From NCBI RefSeq assembly GCF_000166395.1, contig NC_014655.1, positions 1,798,001 to 1,862,000 on the forward strand: a stretch of 64,000 bases of DNA, read 5' to 3'. The stretch comes from Leadbetterella byssophila DSM 17132. Lineage in GTDB: Bacteria; Bacteroidota; Bacteroidia; Cytophagales; Spirosomataceae. The translations under genes and the position numbers were made by a program. Positions 35,138 through 45,402 of this stretch are shown piece after piece (positions within the stretch are counted from its first letter, which is position 1; the number at the start of each line of letters is the position of its first letter). The notes below the pieces were generated by a model. It was not told the DNA's origin, searched no databases, and was given only the letters and a program-made list of their open reading frames with translations.

Positions 35138-37784
35138 TCTTTCTATTCCTTTCTGCCACTTCAGCAATCAAGTCCGCCACTAATCCCGTCCATCCGGTCT
35201 GATGAGAAGCTCCTAAACCTTTGCCATTATCTCCGTGGAAGTATTCATAAAACTGGTAATAACCATTGAAATGAGGATCTTCACTTAATTTGGACACTCC
35301 TCCATCACAAGGTCTGTTTCCATTTCTATGCAAGAATATCTCTATTAACCTCTCCGATATTTGAAACGCAGCTTCTTTCAAAGTGATTATTTCACCTGAA
35401 TCCGTGGGATATTCTACTTCATAATGTTCCCCATAATAGGAAGAATATTTATGAAGGGCATCAATGATTAGGTAGTTCAACGGAAACCAAATGGGCCCTC
35501 TCCAATTCGAGTTCCCACCCATGATGGACAGGTCAGATTCTCCCGGGGTATAAGTTACCGTCAATCTTTCTCCATGTAAATGGAAGTGATAAGGATTTTC
35601 AAGGTGGTATTTGGACAAAGACCGAATTCCATGTTCAGATAAGAACTCGTTTTCATCAAAGAGTCGCTTGAACACCATCTTCATCCTGTGTCCTCTTAAC
35701 AAAGATAGCAAATGCGTCTCTCCTTTGCCCGGCTCATACCATCTGGAGATCAAGGCGGCAAGATCCGGTCGGTTAGCTAAGATCCAGTCTAATCTCCGCT
35801 TGAAGTCAGGCAACTTCTGCAGCATCTCATCATCAATTACTTCCACGGCACAGAGGGGGATTAGCCCCACTAAGGACCTGATCTTTAAGAACAAAGTCTG
35901 ATTATTATGGGTAAAGATCTTATCGTAGTAAAATTGGTCGTCTTCGTCCCAAAGCCCTAAACCTGACTTGGCCATAGGGGTATTAATGGCTGCCGCGATA
36001 TGTAGAAAATGCTCAAAGAACTTGGATGCCATGTCCTGATAGGCCGGTCTTTCCAAGGCTATCTCCATAGCAATTCTTAGCATATTGAGGGTATAGATGG
36101 CCATCCATCCTGTAGCATCTGCTTGTTGCAACTTCACCCCCGGAATCTGAGCATTTCTATCAAAAACACCGATGTTATCCAATCCCAGAAAGCCTCCTCC
36201 GAAGATATTGTTTCCGTCATTGTCCTTCTGGTTTACCCACCAGGTAAAATTGAGCAATAGTTTATGAAAAACTCTTTCCAAGAACACAATATCACCTTTT
36301 CCATTATTCATCTTCTTGTCATGCTCATAGACCTTTAAGGTGGCCCAGGCGTGAACAGGAGGGTTAACATCAGAGAAATTCCACTCGTATGCCGGAATTT
36401 GTCCGTTAGGGTGCATATAATATTCTCTAAGTACTACTGAGAGTTGGCGCTTCGCAAAGTCGGGATCAATTTTTGCCAAAGTGACAGTATGAAACGCTAA
36501 ATCCCAGGCTGCGAACCATGGATATTCCCATTTATCCGGCATGGAGAGAATATTTGCCATGTAAGCATGATGCCAGGAGGCATTTCTTTCATAATCTCTC
36601 TTATGAAACTCAATGGGCATCTTAGGATCTCCCTTGAGCCATTGATTGATATTATAGTAATAAAACTGCTTACTCCACATCATGCCGGCAAATGCTTGAC
36701 GCTGCACCTTTTTAGCCTCTTCATGATGTACCTCTTCCTGCAGTATGCTATAGAAATCATCTGCATCTTTGATTCTTTCTTCGAAGGTTTCTTCAAAACT
36801 CTCAAATGGATTCTGAAGATTGGTTTTGGTAGTAAATCTTAAACATATATTAATTGAATCTCCACCTTTGATCATCTTTTGATATCTGGCGGCTACCTTG
36901 GTACCAATCTTATTGGGATTTACAGCATCCTTTTTGTCCTTGATGATGTAGTCGTGGAAGCCATCCTTCACGTAAGGAGTCTCATTGTCAGTACCGTAAA
37001 GGCGCTTATTATTACTATTATTTTCTGTAAAGATCAGCTCAACTGCATCCTTACAGTATAATTTCATTCTTGGGAAGAATTGATGGGATACTTCTACTTG
37101 GCGCGTAGAAATTCCACTTAGCATAGGCTTCTTTTCAAATTCCTGATATCCCCAGGACCAGGTATTTCTAAACCATAAAGTAGGCAGAATGGTTAGAGGG
37201 GCACTTTTTGTACCTCTGTTATACGCATGGACACGAATGAGTATATCATCCTTTTCTACTTTTGCATATTCAATAAAGATGTCAAAATAAGCATTCTGAT
37301 CAAAGACACCGGTATCAAGTAACTCGAATTCCGCTTCACCCTTTCCCCTTTTTCTGTTTTCGTTCTTGAGCTGATCATAAGGAAAAGCAGCATGAGGATA
37401 CTTATATAACATCTTCATGTAGGAATGCGTAGGAGTACTATCTAAATAATAGTACAATTCTTTCACGTCTTCCCCATGATTCCCTTCATTATTAGTTAAG
37501 CCAAAAAGGCGCTCTTTTAAGATAGGATCTTTATGGTTCCAAAAGGCAAAAGCGAAGCAAATGTGCTGCTTATTATCAGAAATCCCTCCTATTCCGTCTT
37601 CACCCCATCTATAGGCTTTGGAACGTGACAGATCATGGCTCACATAGTTCCATGCGTCACCATTCATGCTATAGTCTTCCCTTACTGTACCCCACTGTCT
37701 CTCAGAGAGGTAAGGTCCCCATTTTTTCCATCCTTTGTTGTCTGTACGTTCTAAAAGTCGGTGCTTTTCCACGTTAGACATCAT
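35127..37784 (-). CDS. GH63/MGH1-like glucosidase
   Basis: The large cytoplasmic glycosidase (885 aa from ATG 37784) belongs to the mannosyl-oligosaccharide-glucosidase-like GH63 clan. It begins LLERTDNKGWKKWGPYLSER and continues QWGTVREDYS, a pattern highly typical of bacterial MGH1-like proteins. The (alpha/alpha)6 barrel carries PWFAAWDLAFH, PPVHAW and GGNSNWRGPIWFPLNY, where acidic residues such as the Asp in AWDLA are candidates for catalysis. There is no signal peptide. Bacterial members act on glucosyl or mannosyl glycerate or on alpha-glucosides; the substrate is unknown. A TTG start 12 codons upstream (37820) is possible but less likely. Confidence 0.85.
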   Translation of the reverse strand: MMSNVEKHRLLERTDNKGWKKWGPYLSERQWGTVREDYSMNGDAWNYVSHDLSRSKAYRWGEDGIGGISDNKQHICFAFAFWNHKDPILKERLFGLTNNEGNHGEDVKELYYYLDSTPTHSYMKMLYKYPHAAFPYDQLKNENRKRGKGEAEFELLDTGVFDQNAYFDIFIEYAKVEKDDILIRVHAYNRGTKSAPLTILPTLWFRNTWSWGYQEFEKKPMLSGISTRQVEVSHQFFPRMKLYCKDAVELIFTENNSNNKRLYGTDNETPYVKDGFHDYIIKDKKDAVNPNKIGTKVAARYQKMIKGGDSINICLRFTTKTNLQNPFESFEETFEERIKDADDFYSILQEEVHHEEAKKVQRQAFAGMMWSKQFYYYNINQWLKGDPKMPIEFHKRDYERNASWHHAYMANILSMPDKWEYPWFAAWDLAFHTVTLAKIDPDFAKRQLSVVLREYYMHPNGQIPAYEWNFSDVNPPVHAWATLKVYEHDKKMNNGKGDIVFLERVFHKLLLNFTWWVNQKDNDGNNIFGGGFLGLDNIGVFDRNAQIPGVKLQQADATGWMAIYTLNMLRIAMEIALERPAYQDMASKFFEHFLHIAAAINTPMAKSGLGLWDEDDQFYYDKIFTHNNQTLFLKIRSLVGLIPLCAVEVIDDEMLQKLPDFKRRLDWILANRPDLAALISRWYEPGKGETHLLSLLRGHRMKMVFKRLFDENEFLSEHGIRSLSKYHLENPYHFHLHGERLTVTYTPGESDLSIMGGNSNWRGPIWFPLNYLIIDALHKYSSYYGEHYEVEYPTDSGEIITLKEAAFQISERLIEIFLHRNGNRPCDGGVSKLSEDPHFNGYYQFYEYFHGDNGKGLGASHQTGWTGLVADLIAEVAERNRKRGD

Positions 37785-37847
37785 CTTTTCGTATTTCACG
37801 TTTTGTATGGTTTTGCTCAAAAATAAGAAAGCCAGTGATTAAGCCAT

Positions 37848-38597
37848 TCAAAAACAGAAGCTTATTTCCTTAATATCAAATTTTTTCTTGGAATGATCCG
37901 ATGTTATCAATAATTCTCCCCTTTCTCCAATACCAGTTATAACCCCTTGGAAGGTAACACCTTCACTTAGAAAGCTGCGCTCTTTCTGGTAGCCTAACAA
38001 AACACTATAGTATTCCTGCTTCAGGTCATATCCTTTCTTAAGGAGCAAGACATGCTTTTCTAAACCCTCACAAAGGGCGCAAATGACTTCATCTCTTGAA
38101 TAATTATAGCCTGCCAAAGCAAGAGATACTGCTCTTTCAGGAAGATGATCCCGTTGATTAACATTAAGACCTATACCAATGATGGAGGATTTTAGCTTAC
38201 CCTCCCTGATACTGCTTTCTATCAGAATACCACCTAATTTCTTATCCTGCCAATAAATGTCATTTGGCCATTTTATACTTAAATCCTGAACGCCTAAACT
38301 GTTCAGTCCGGAATATACCCCTAAGGCAGTCGCAATACTTAAATCAAACTGTTTATTTACAGAAAGATAGGATGTATTCAACACCACTGACATCATCACA
38401 TTTTGCCCGGGTTCTGCCAGCCAAACCGTGCCCCTTTGCCCCCTACCCGCACTTTGAAAATCCGTATAGACTAAAAGTCCGTCATAATTGTCATCTCGTT
38501 CTGTATATTGGGAGGCAATATCATTAGTGGAATGACAATTTGGCAGAAAAACCTGATTTTGTCCAACAAATAAAGTTTTGGGATGAAGTTTGAGCAA
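37848..38597 (-). CDS. birA: Biotin-[acetyl-CoA-carboxylase] ligase
   Basis: BirA makes biotinyl-AMP and attaches biotin to the carboxyl-carrier protein in the cytoplasm. The 249-aa enzyme has the biotin-binding SAGRGQRGTVW, the ligase KWPNDIYW and KLGGILIESS motifs, and an SH3-like C-terminal domain. It has no N-terminal helix-turn-helix, so it is a class I ligase and should not repress transcription. No ATG is available: the frame has a TAA at 38604-38606, leaving TTG 38597 as the plausible start. It is divergent from rsfS. Confidence 0.93.
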   Translation of the reverse strand: MLKLHPKTLFVGQNQVFLPNCHSTNDIASQYTERDDNYDGLLVYTDFQSAGRGQRGTVWLAEPGQNVMMSVVLNTSYLSVNKQFDLSIATALGVYSGLNSLGVQDLSIKWPNDIYWQDKKLGGILIESSIREGKLKSSIIGIGLNVNQRDHLPERAVSLALAGYNYSRDEVICALCEGLEKHVLLLKKGYDLKQEYYSVLLGYQKERSFLSEGVTFQGVITGIGERGELLITSDHSKKKFDIKEISFCF

Positions 38598-38627
38598 AAT
38601 AAATTAATTTAGCGTTATGAGTAATAG

Positions 38628-38640
38628 GAGTACTATACTC
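38628..38640. repeat. Short inverted repeat at the birA transcription start
   Basis: GAGTA (38628-38632) and TACTC (38636-38640) flank a 3-nt centre. A further GAGTA copy lies at 38619-38623. The geometry is operator-like in the divergent birA/rsfS gap, but it is short and could be chance. Confidence 0.35.
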
Positions 38641-38641
38641 A

Positions 38642-38649
38642 CAAAATTA
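38642..38649 (-). promoter_or_regulatory. Putative birA promoter -7 box
   Basis: The minus strand reads TAATTTTG, an exact TAnnTTTG match, giving a leader of about 35-40 nt. Just downstream, at the predicted transcription start, is the inverted repeat GAGTA-CTA-TACTC (38628-38640). Confidence 0.45.
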
Positions 38650-38666
38650 ACAATTAAGATTTTTGA

Positions 38667-39059
38667 ATGAAGAAAAAAATTTCTAGTGAAGCCTTATGTG
38701 ATCTAATAATAAATGGCATACAGGAAAAGAAAGGGTTTGATATCGTTAAACTGGACTTAAGAAAAATATCAGGAGCCATCACAGACTTCTTTATCATCTG
38801 CTCTGGAGGATCTGACACCCAAATTGGCGCTATAGCAGAATCTGTGGATGAAGAAGTTTTTAAACATGCTCAAGAACTTCCATGGCATAAGGAAGGTTTT
38901 ACAAACAGAGAGTGGATTTTGTTAGACTACGTGAATGTAGTGGTACATATCTTCCGTAAAGATCGTCGAGAATTTTATGATTTAGAAAGCCTTTGGGGGG
39001 ATGCTGATTTCTCTTATTACGGAGATACAATGGTACCTTCAAAAACACCTGTGCAATAA
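38667..39059 (+). CDS. rsfS: Ribosome silencing factor RsfS
   Basis: RsfS binds ribosomal protein L14 and blocks joining of the 50S and 30S subunits when nutrients are low. The 130-aa protein matches the RsfS/DUF143 family: KKGFDIVKLDLRKISGAITDFFIICSG can be read in overlapping parts such as ITDFFIICSGGSDTQIGAIA, and then PWHKEGFTNREWILLDY and VNVVVHIFRKDRREFYDLE. The length is typical. It lies 15 bp upstream of ftsH and is likely cotranscribed with it, a common order in Bacteroidota. Confidence 0.95.
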   Translation: MKKKISSEALCDLIINGIQEKKGFDIVKLDLRKISGAITDFFIICSGGSDTQIGAIAESVDEEVFKHAQELPWHKEGFTNREWILLDYVNVVVHIFRKDRREFYDLESLWGDADFSYYGDTMVPSKTPVQ

Positions 39060-39074
39060 TTAAATTTAATAATT

Positions 39075-41051
39075 ATGTCTGATCAAAATAGCCAACCGAA
39101 CCCTCCGCGCAAGAAGATCAACCCTACGCCTCCCGGTGGTATGCAGGGATGGATGGTAGCCACCTTGATCTTGGCCATTATGGGTTTGTTGTTTTTCAAC
39201 TCTAAAAGTGCTTTACCTACTGTACCCTACAAGACCTTTGAAGACATGGTGAAAAACCAGGAAGTGGAGAGCTTGTCTATAGTTAAGGGTAAAAAACTTG
39301 TTGAAATTTCTTTGAACCAAAAAGGATTATCCAATCCAGCGTATAAGAATAATTTAGGAAACGCTAAATTCACTAAAGGACCTCATTTAGAGATGAATAT
39401 TGTCTCTGATGACTCCTTCATGAATAGCTTTGATAACCTAAAGAAGGAAAGTGACCTACCTGAAGATTACAAAAGTAACCTTTATCCGAATTCTGTGGAA
39501 AGAAGTGATTACATGCAGATCTTCATGTCCCTTTTCCCATGGTTATTCCTGTTCGGTTTGATGTACTTCTTAATGAGCAGGATGTCAGGAGGTGGGCCGG
39601 GAGGAGCCATTTTCAACATTGGAAAATCAAAAGCTGCCCTCTTTGATGCGGATAACCGCGTGAAGGTCACCTTTGCAGATGTAGCAGGTTTAGATGAAGC
39701 AAAAGAAGAATTAACGGAGATCGTTGAATTCTTAAAGAAGCCAACCAAATACACGGAACTTGGGGGTAAAATACCTAAAGGAGCCCTACTTGTAGGCCCT
39801 CCGGGTACAGGTAAAACCTTGATGGCAAAAGCAGTGGCAGGTGAAGCTTCCGTTCCTTTCTTCTCTCTATCCGGTTCTGACTTCGTAGAAATGTTCGTAG
39901 GGGTAGGTGCTGCAAGGGTTAGAGACTTGTTCAAACAAGCCAAAGAGAAAGCTCCTTGTATCATCTTTATTGATGAGATTGATGCCGTAGGTAGAAGTAG
40001 AGGTAAAGGTGCCATGCCTGGTGGTAATGACGAAAGAGAGAACACGCTGAACTCCTTACTAGTAGAAATGGATGGTTTCGGCTCTGATACCGGTATCATC
40101 ATTCTGGCCGCAACTAACCGTCCGGATGTATTGGATGCTGCCCTCCTAAGACCGGGTAGATTTGACCGTCAAATCTCTGTTGATGTACCGGATATCAACG
40201 GTAGAGAAGCGATCTTCAAAGTGCATTTAAAACCTATCAAGGCTTCTTCTGAAGTAGATGCAAAAAAACTTGCTGCACAAACTCCAGGATTTGCCGGTGC
40301 GGAAATTGCTAACGTATGTAATGAAGCTGCCCTTCTTGCTGCCCGTAGAGGTAAAAAAGAAGTGGAAATGAAGGATTTCCAGGATGCAATAGACCGCGAG
40401 ATCGGAGGTCTGGAGAAGAGAAACAAACTGATTTCTCCAGAAGAGAAAGAGATAGTAGCCTTCCACGAAGCCGGCCACGCCATAACCGGATGGTTCCTAG
40501 AACATGCTAACCCACTGGTTAAAGTGAGCATAGTACCTAGAGGTGTAGCAGCTTTAGGTTATGCCCAATACTTACCAAAAGAACAATACCTGTACCGTAC
40601 AGAACAATTGTTCGATGAGATGTGCATGGCCCTTGGTGGCAGAGCCGCAGAGGAAGTAGTTTTCGGTAAGATCTCTACAGGTGCCCTGAGCGACTTGGAA
40701 AAGATCACGAAGATGGCCTACAGCATGGTTACCATCTACGGTATGAACGATAAATTAGGACATATCTCCTATTACGATTCAAAAGGACAAAGCGAATATT
40801 CTTTCTCTAAACCCTATTCAGAAAGCACTGCGAAACTGATAGATGAGGAAGTGAAAAAACTCATAGATCATGCCTATGAGACCACGAAAGCCCTCTTGAT
40901 AGAAAAACGTCAGGAACTGGATGCTTTAGCTAAGGCCCTACTGGATAGAGAAATCATTTACCAGCATGACTTGGTAGAAATCATTGGAGAAAGACCTTTC
41001 GATAAACCTACCGTTTATCAAGAGTTTTTAGATAAGAAAGAAGAAGCATAA
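39075..41051 (+). CDS. ftsH: ATP-dependent zinc metalloprotease FtsH
   Basis: FtsH is a hexameric inner-membrane AAA+ protease that degrades misassembled membrane proteins and short-lived regulators. The 658-aa protein has two membrane helices (about residues 24-41 and 150-168) around a periplasmic domain. The Walker A motif GPPGTGKT is at residues 231-238, the Walker B motif is [11 protein letters not shown], the SRH contains [20 protein letters not shown], and the zinc site is HEAGH (454-458). The C-terminal tail is short and charged. All catalytic residues are present. It ends at a strong terminator. Confidence 0.97.
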   Translation: MSDQNSQPNPPRKKINPTPPGGMQGWMVATLILAIMGLLFFNSKSALPTVPYKTFEDMVKNQEVESLSIVKGKKLVEISLNQKGLSNPAYKNNLGNAKFTKGPHLEMNIVSDDSFMNSFDNLKKESDLPEDYKSNLYPNSVERSDYMQIFMSLFPWLFLFGLMYFLMSRMSGGGPGGAIFNIGKSKAALFDADNRVKVTFADVAGLDEAKEELTEIVEFLKKPTKYTELGGKIPKGALLVGPPGTGKTLMAKAVAGEASVPFFSLSGSDFVEMFVGVGAARVRDLFKQAKEKAPCIIFIDEIDAVGRSRGKGAMPGGNDERENTLNSLLVEMDGFGSDTGIIILAATNRPDVLDAALLRPGRFDRQISVDVPDINGREAIFKVHLKPIKASSEVDAKKLAAQTPGFAGAEIANVCNEAALLAARRGKKEVEMKDFQDAIDREIGGLEKRNKLISPEEKEIVAFHEAGHAITGWFLEHANPLVKVSIVPRGVAALGYAQYLPKEQYLYRTEQLFDEMCMALGGRAAEEVVFGKISTGALSDLEKITKMAYSMVTIYGMNDKLGHISYYDSKGQSEYSFSKPYSESTAKLIDEEVKKLIDHAYETTKALLIEKRQELDALAKALLDREIIYQHDLVEIIGERPFDKPTVYQEFLDKKEEA

Positions 41052-41079
41052 GCCATCGAAAGATGGCTTTCTTTTTTTT
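41050..41079 (+). terminator. Intrinsic terminator after ftsH
   Basis: AAGCCATC (41050-41057) pairs with GATGGCTT (41062-41069) around a GAAA tetraloop and is followed by a T-rich run to 41079. It begins at the ftsH stop codon and has a T-tract only on the plus strand. Confidence 0.85.
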
Positions 41080-42766
41080 ATTTCACGATTAATCCTGCCG
41101 GCGCCTCATAGGTAGTTTTCACCTTCCCGTCCCTCCCCTTTTCATGTCGGATTTTAAGAATCCCCTTTGAAGTAGGATAAGTACCTTCCGCATAAGACAA
41201 ATGCCCCAATTCAGGCTTAATCTCCACCGTATCTTTATCTATAACATTTACGCCTAATACATACTTACTCAAAAAGGCGGTAGGCCCAGATGCCCATCCG
41301 TGACTTAAACTATGTCTATAGCCCACGTAGCAATAATCTCCAAAATCACCGTGTATGTCCTTTTTACCGGGAACAGGCATCTCATCAATACGCGTACTAC
41401 CTTCTGTCCACTTCAAATCAAAATCTTCCCAAAAACTTGTAGCACCCATGTTTATCATTCCGCCCCAGTATTCCTTTATGATCTTCAAAGCCTCAGGCAC
41501 TCGCTCCCCTTTGGCCATAGCTTCTAACATATAATAACCGTAAAAGGTAGAGAAACCATCCGCACCACCCTTCTCAATGATATTTCGTGATGCATTTTTG
41601 GCATCCAAGCTTCCTGCTAAAGCTAACAATGCCGTAGCCTGTTTATTTTCTGTGAATTCAGGCTTTGCCCTTAGCATCTTATTTCTGAGGTTTTGACACT
41701 CCTTTTCTAATTCTACATCCTCTAGGACCTTACATAATTCCGCACCCGCTTCCAGTGTCCATATCATCATTGCCTGCAATCCCACGTCCACTGCCCTTTT
41801 ATTATTACTGGTGGGCCAGTCTAAGAATCTGTTTCCATCTAATTTCTCTCTACCATCTGCATCAACTTTATTCATCAAATGTTTTAATAGGGACTTCAGG
41901 TAATCCTCCTGCTCCTTCAAATAGGTTAAATCCCCATACTGTCTGAACCAATCTCTTTGAATAATCAGCCACCACATGGAATAGGTACTGATCCCGTTCA
42001 TCCATTCCGGCAATGGAGTAGTTTTTCTTGCTAAATCCAAACTCTTTTTCACCACCTCTAAGTCCCCAAATACAGCCATCACCGTAGAAACTTCCGGGTG
42101 AAGATCACCCACCCATACTAATCTATCTCTCTTGATCCCATCCCAAAGATAGTCTTGCAGATTCAAGTGTACTGTGTAAGCGCCCGTCTGCCATATTTGA
42201 TTTAACATGCTATCACTGCTATGAAAAGAGCCTAGGTAGGGCAAGTCCCTCATGACCACTGCGGCATTCACCTCCCTCAGGTACAAGTCCTGATTCTCAT
42301 CCAGCATATCTATCCGTACAAACCTAAAACCTGTGTCCCCTATACGTATTTTGCCCAGCCAGGGGACACTCACCTCCATGTCCCTCATAGCATGATCATT
42401 TGTAGCACTTGAACCGTGATCACTCATAGCTTCCCCCACAGATTCCCCAAATCTCACCCGCAGTTTTATGGGCTTGTTTCCCGGATACATCCCCGTGACT
42501 ATTTCCAGCCCTCCATGAACTTCCTGTCCAAAATCAAGGAGAAATCCCGGCAAGGTGCCCTTTTTGCTCTTCAGTTTCACTACCCCTTCATTGCTCAACA
42601 CAGCTTGTCCACTATTCTGACTAAGCAATTGACTCAATCCTTCTATGCCTTGATCACTCTGCCATACTATGCGCTTAGCATTTCTGTAGGTAGTGATGGT
42701 TTCATCCCTTCTAACTTGCGCATGAGCTGCCCAACTAATAAGAAGCAATAATATTATCTTCCTCAT
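41078..42766 (-). CDS. Secreted GH78-like alpha-L-rhamnosidase (short form)
   Basis: The 562-aa product has a signal peptide (1-16, SWAAHAQ). It holds a compact beta-domain (GFLLDFGQEVHGGLEIVTG) and a six-hairpin catalytic barrel with DGIKRDRLVWVGDLHPEVST, the counterpart of the DCPQR..GWTGD site in classical GH78, then SFWEDFDLKW and HGWASGPTAFLSKYVLGV. It lacks most N-terminal accessory domains of full-length rhamnosidases, so activity on small glycosides is plausible. It overlaps the following larger GH78 gene by 4 bp (ATGA), so the two are coexpressed. Substrate identity is inferred from the fold. Confidence 0.82.
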   Translation of the reverse strand: MRKIILLLLISWAAHAQVRRDETITTYRNAKRIVWQSDQGIEGLSQLLSQNSGQAVLSNEGVVKLKSKKGTLPGFLLDFGQEVHGGLEIVTGMYPGNKPIKLRVRFGESVGEAMSDHGSSATNDHAMRDMEVSVPWLGKIRIGDTGFRFVRIDMLDENQDLYLREVNAAVVMRDLPYLGSFHSSDSMLNQIWQTGAYTVHLNLQDYLWDGIKRDRLVWVGDLHPEVSTVMAVFGDLEVVKKSLDLARKTTPLPEWMNGISTYSMWWLIIQRDWFRQYGDLTYLKEQEDYLKSLLKHLMNKVDADGREKLDGNRFLDWPTSNNKRAVDVGLQAMMIWTLEAGAELCKVLEDVELEKECQNLRNKMLRAKPEFTENKQATALLALAGSLDAKNASRNIIEKGGADGFSTFYGYYMLEAMAKGERVPEALKIIKEYWGGMINMGATSFWEDFDLKWTEGSTRIDEMPVPGKKDIHGDFGDYCYVGYRHSLSHGWASGPTAFLSKYVLGVNVIDKDTVEIKPELGHLSYAEGTYPTSKGILKIRHEKGRDGKVKTTYEAPAGLIVK

Positions 42767-45297
42767 GGTTCCACCTTAAAAGTATGTCTCCCCGCTTTCA
42801 ACTTAAGTACCTTTGATCCGCCAACAAATTCCTTTGGAACATGTAATTCCGCCTCTACGCCGTCCGGTATCTCCAAGGTATAATTCCTTCCTTCCCATCC
42901 TGAAACAATCTTTCCCAACGGACTTTCTAATTCTACAGAAAAACGCTCCAGCTCTCTGGGAATAAACGGCTTAACTAATATCTTCTGAAATCCTGCAGAT
43001 TCAGGTCGAATTCCTCCTAACGCCTTATAGTACCAGGCACCTATCTCTCCAAACATGATGTGATTCATGGAGATGTCAGATTTCGCATCTATAGGCCAGT
43101 TCTCAAATAAGGTAGTGGCCCCATTCATGATCCACCATCCCCAGGAAGGATATGTCTTTCTGCTAGCCAAGGCATATGCTACCTCACCATGTCCCCCATC
43201 ACTCAAGGCTTGAAGTATAGCTTTGGTACCTAATAATCCTACATCCAACCCATCAGATTTTACTCTTATAGCCAAGTTATCCGCCACTTGCTGCTTGTAC
43301 TCTTTTGGCACTAAACCCCAATACAGAGGAACCGCCAATTCTGTTTGCAGCCCAGAACCATAAATAGCCTTTTCAGGGATAAAATACTTCTGGTTGAAAG
43401 TATTTTTAATATAATCTGCCTTATCCGCGTAGAACTTTTCATCTTCTTTATTACCTAAAACTCCGGCCATCTTAGACAAGATCAGTACATCTGTATAGTA
43501 ATAAGCTGTAGACGTGAGTTCTACAGGAGATCTTGATTTAACAGGAATCCAATCGCCAAGCCCCCAATCCGTCAAACCGCTTGGATAGTTCTCCAGCAAA
43601 TACCCTACATACCTTTTCAATGCATCATAGTTCTCTTCTAAAGGTCTTTTATCTCCATAATACATATACAAATTCCAAGGGATAATGGCTATAGTACTGG
43701 TCCAGTCGGGACCATTCCCCCACTCGTATCCCCAGCCCCCTGTAGGAATAATGGAAGGCAGAACCCCGTTGGCTTGTTGCTCATCTCTATGATCAGCCAA
43801 CCACTTCTCATACACCGTGATCCCATCAAAATTAAACAGGCCTGTCTCACTAGCTATATGAGCATCTCCTGTCCATCCGTTTTTTTCTCTCTGAGGACAA
43901 TCCGTAGGATATCCTACAAAATTGCTTAAGTAAGAAGCATTAGTAGCCTGCCAAATCTTGTTTAGAAGCTCATCTGAAGAATTGACTTTCCCTTTAACCG
44001 GCACATCCGAGTGCACAAAGTAGGCTTTAATATCCAGGATCTTTATAGGTTCTTTGCATTGGATCTCCACATACTGGAAACCCTTATAATTGAACTTCGG
44101 ACAGAAATACTCTTCACCTTTCCCGGATAGGATGAAAATATCCGTTTGGAAAGGATCTGTATCATCTGTGGGTCTGTAATGCGCATCTATATTTGAAATG
44201 TCAGTTCTTCCATTCTCATAAAGCCTTTCCGCGTGCCGCAATCTCACCTCCGTACCTTCTGCTCCCTTAACTTTGATTCCAGTAACTCCTGAGATATTCC
44301 TACCAAAATCCACTACTCTTATACTATCATTCAGTTGGATTATTCTCACTGGCTTTATCTCTAAAGTTTTCCGAATGGGCCTAACACTTTGAGAAACGAT
44401 TTTACCCGCGGGTGCACTTCTGGGAATAGCATTCTTCCAATCTTTATCGTCAAAATCCGCAGAATCCCACCCGGATATTTCTAGCCTAGCATCATAATGT
44501 TCCGCCGTGTAAATGCTATTGAAAATGGTAGGAGAAAGCGCCGTTTTCCAGTTTCGTCCTGAACTGACACGCTCTTCTGTCCCATCGGTATATTGGATAT
44601 ATAAGTCCAAACAGAAAGTAGGCCTGTTCCTCCAGGGAGCCTTATCAAAGTACCAAACGGCCGTAGATTGATGATTATACCATCCGTTCCCCAATAATAC
44701 TCCAATGGCATTTTCTCCCCTTTGCAAGGCTGAAGTAACGTCATGTGTCACATACAGCACCCTTCTATCAAAACGAGTATACAAGGGATCCAAAAAATGA
44801 TCTCCTATCCTCTGTCCGTTTAGACTTAATTCGTACAGACCGCCAACAGCTATATAGGCTCTCGCTTGCTTTATAGGCTTCTTAACCGTGAATTTATGCC
44901 GGAAATAAGGCGCTGGTTTAAGATCTATATCTCTGCTGTCTGAAATCCAGTGGCCCTTCCATTCCTTCATAATCCCAGTCTCAAATTGTGCCGCAGAAGA
45001 CACTGCCGTTAATCCTTCTTTGGTCCATACCTGCACCTTCCAGTAATACTTTGTCCTGGGTTTTAGTTGGGGGCCATCATACGCAAAAAGGGGAAATCCC
45101 TCCTGCTTCTTCCCGGAAGTGTAACTCCATTTAAGCGAATCTGTACTAACCCAAATTTGAAAATGAGTTTGTTCCCCTCCTTTTACTTTCCAGGTAAACC
45201 TAGGAGCTTCCACATCAATACCCAATGGGCTATCCAGGTGTTCTGTACGTAAATCTTGAAGAAAAAGACTAGAGATAAAGAAGAGAAAACGGAACAT
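42763..45297 (-). CDS. Secreted alpha-L-rhamnosidase, GH78
   Basis: The 844-aa enzyme releases terminal L-rhamnose from glycans. It opens with a short signal-like segment (FRFLFFISSLFL) and the GH78 start LRTEHLDSPLGIDVEAPRFT. Beta-domains follow with SRNWKTALSP-like and GLYELSLNGQRIGDHFLDP blocks. The catalytic barrel has PTDCPQREKNGWTGDAH, in which the Glu and Asp are the conserved acid residues, and GWWIMNGATTLFENW. The C-terminal beta-domain ends with GVEAELHVP. It is likely first in a two-gene operon with the short GH78 protein. No SusCD pair is adjacent, so this is not a classical PUL. Confidence 0.92.
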   Translation of the reverse strand: MFRFLFFISSLFLQDLRTEHLDSPLGIDVEAPRFTWKVKGGEQTHFQIWVSTDSLKWSYTSGKKQEGFPLFAYDGPQLKPRTKYYWKVQVWTKEGLTAVSSAAQFETGIMKEWKGHWISDSRDIDLKPAPYFRHKFTVKKPIKQARAYIAVGGLYELSLNGQRIGDHFLDPLYTRFDRRVLYVTHDVTSALQRGENAIGVLLGNGWYNHQSTAVWYFDKAPWRNRPTFCLDLYIQYTDGTEERVSSGRNWKTALSPTIFNSIYTAEHYDARLEISGWDSADFDDKDWKNAIPRSAPAGKIVSQSVRPIRKTLEIKPVRIIQLNDSIRVVDFGRNISGVTGIKVKGAEGTEVRLRHAERLYENGRTDISNIDAHYRPTDDTDPFQTDIFILSGKGEEYFCPKFNYKGFQYVEIQCKEPIKILDIKAYFVHSDVPVKGKVNSSDELLNKIWQATNASYLSNFVGYPTDCPQREKNGWTGDAHIASETGLFNFDGITVYEKWLADHRDEQQANGVLPSIIPTGGWGYEWGNGPDWTSTIAIIPWNLYMYYGDKRPLEENYDALKRYVGYLLENYPSGLTDWGLGDWIPVKSRSPVELTSTAYYYTDVLILSKMAGVLGNKEDEKFYADKADYIKNTFNQKYFIPEKAIYGSGLQTELAVPLYWGLVPKEYKQQVADNLAIRVKSDGLDVGLLGTKAILQALSDGGHGEVAYALASRKTYPSWGWWIMNGATTLFENWPIDAKSDISMNHIMFGEIGAWYYKALGGIRPESAGFQKILVKPFIPRELERFSVELESPLGKIVSGWEGRNYTLEIPDGVEAELHVPKEFVGGSKVLKLKAGRHTFKVEP

Positions 45298-45402
45298 AAG
45301 GTTGAATTTTGTTCCGTAAGTATACTAAATTTCACAAATCCTTAATGTATATTTCTTTTATAAACCCATGAATTTCAGGATTTTTGAAACAAAAACAAGA
45401 AA

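Noticed and set aside
38658-38665. GATTTTTG as an rsfS promoter
   Set aside because: It ends one base before the rsfS ATG, which would leave no room for transcription before the start codon.
39509-40102. 197-codon open frame antisense to ftsH
   Set aside because: It is a mirror of the strongly conserved AAA domain of ftsH, with no promoter, signal or recognisable domain, and is a coding shadow.
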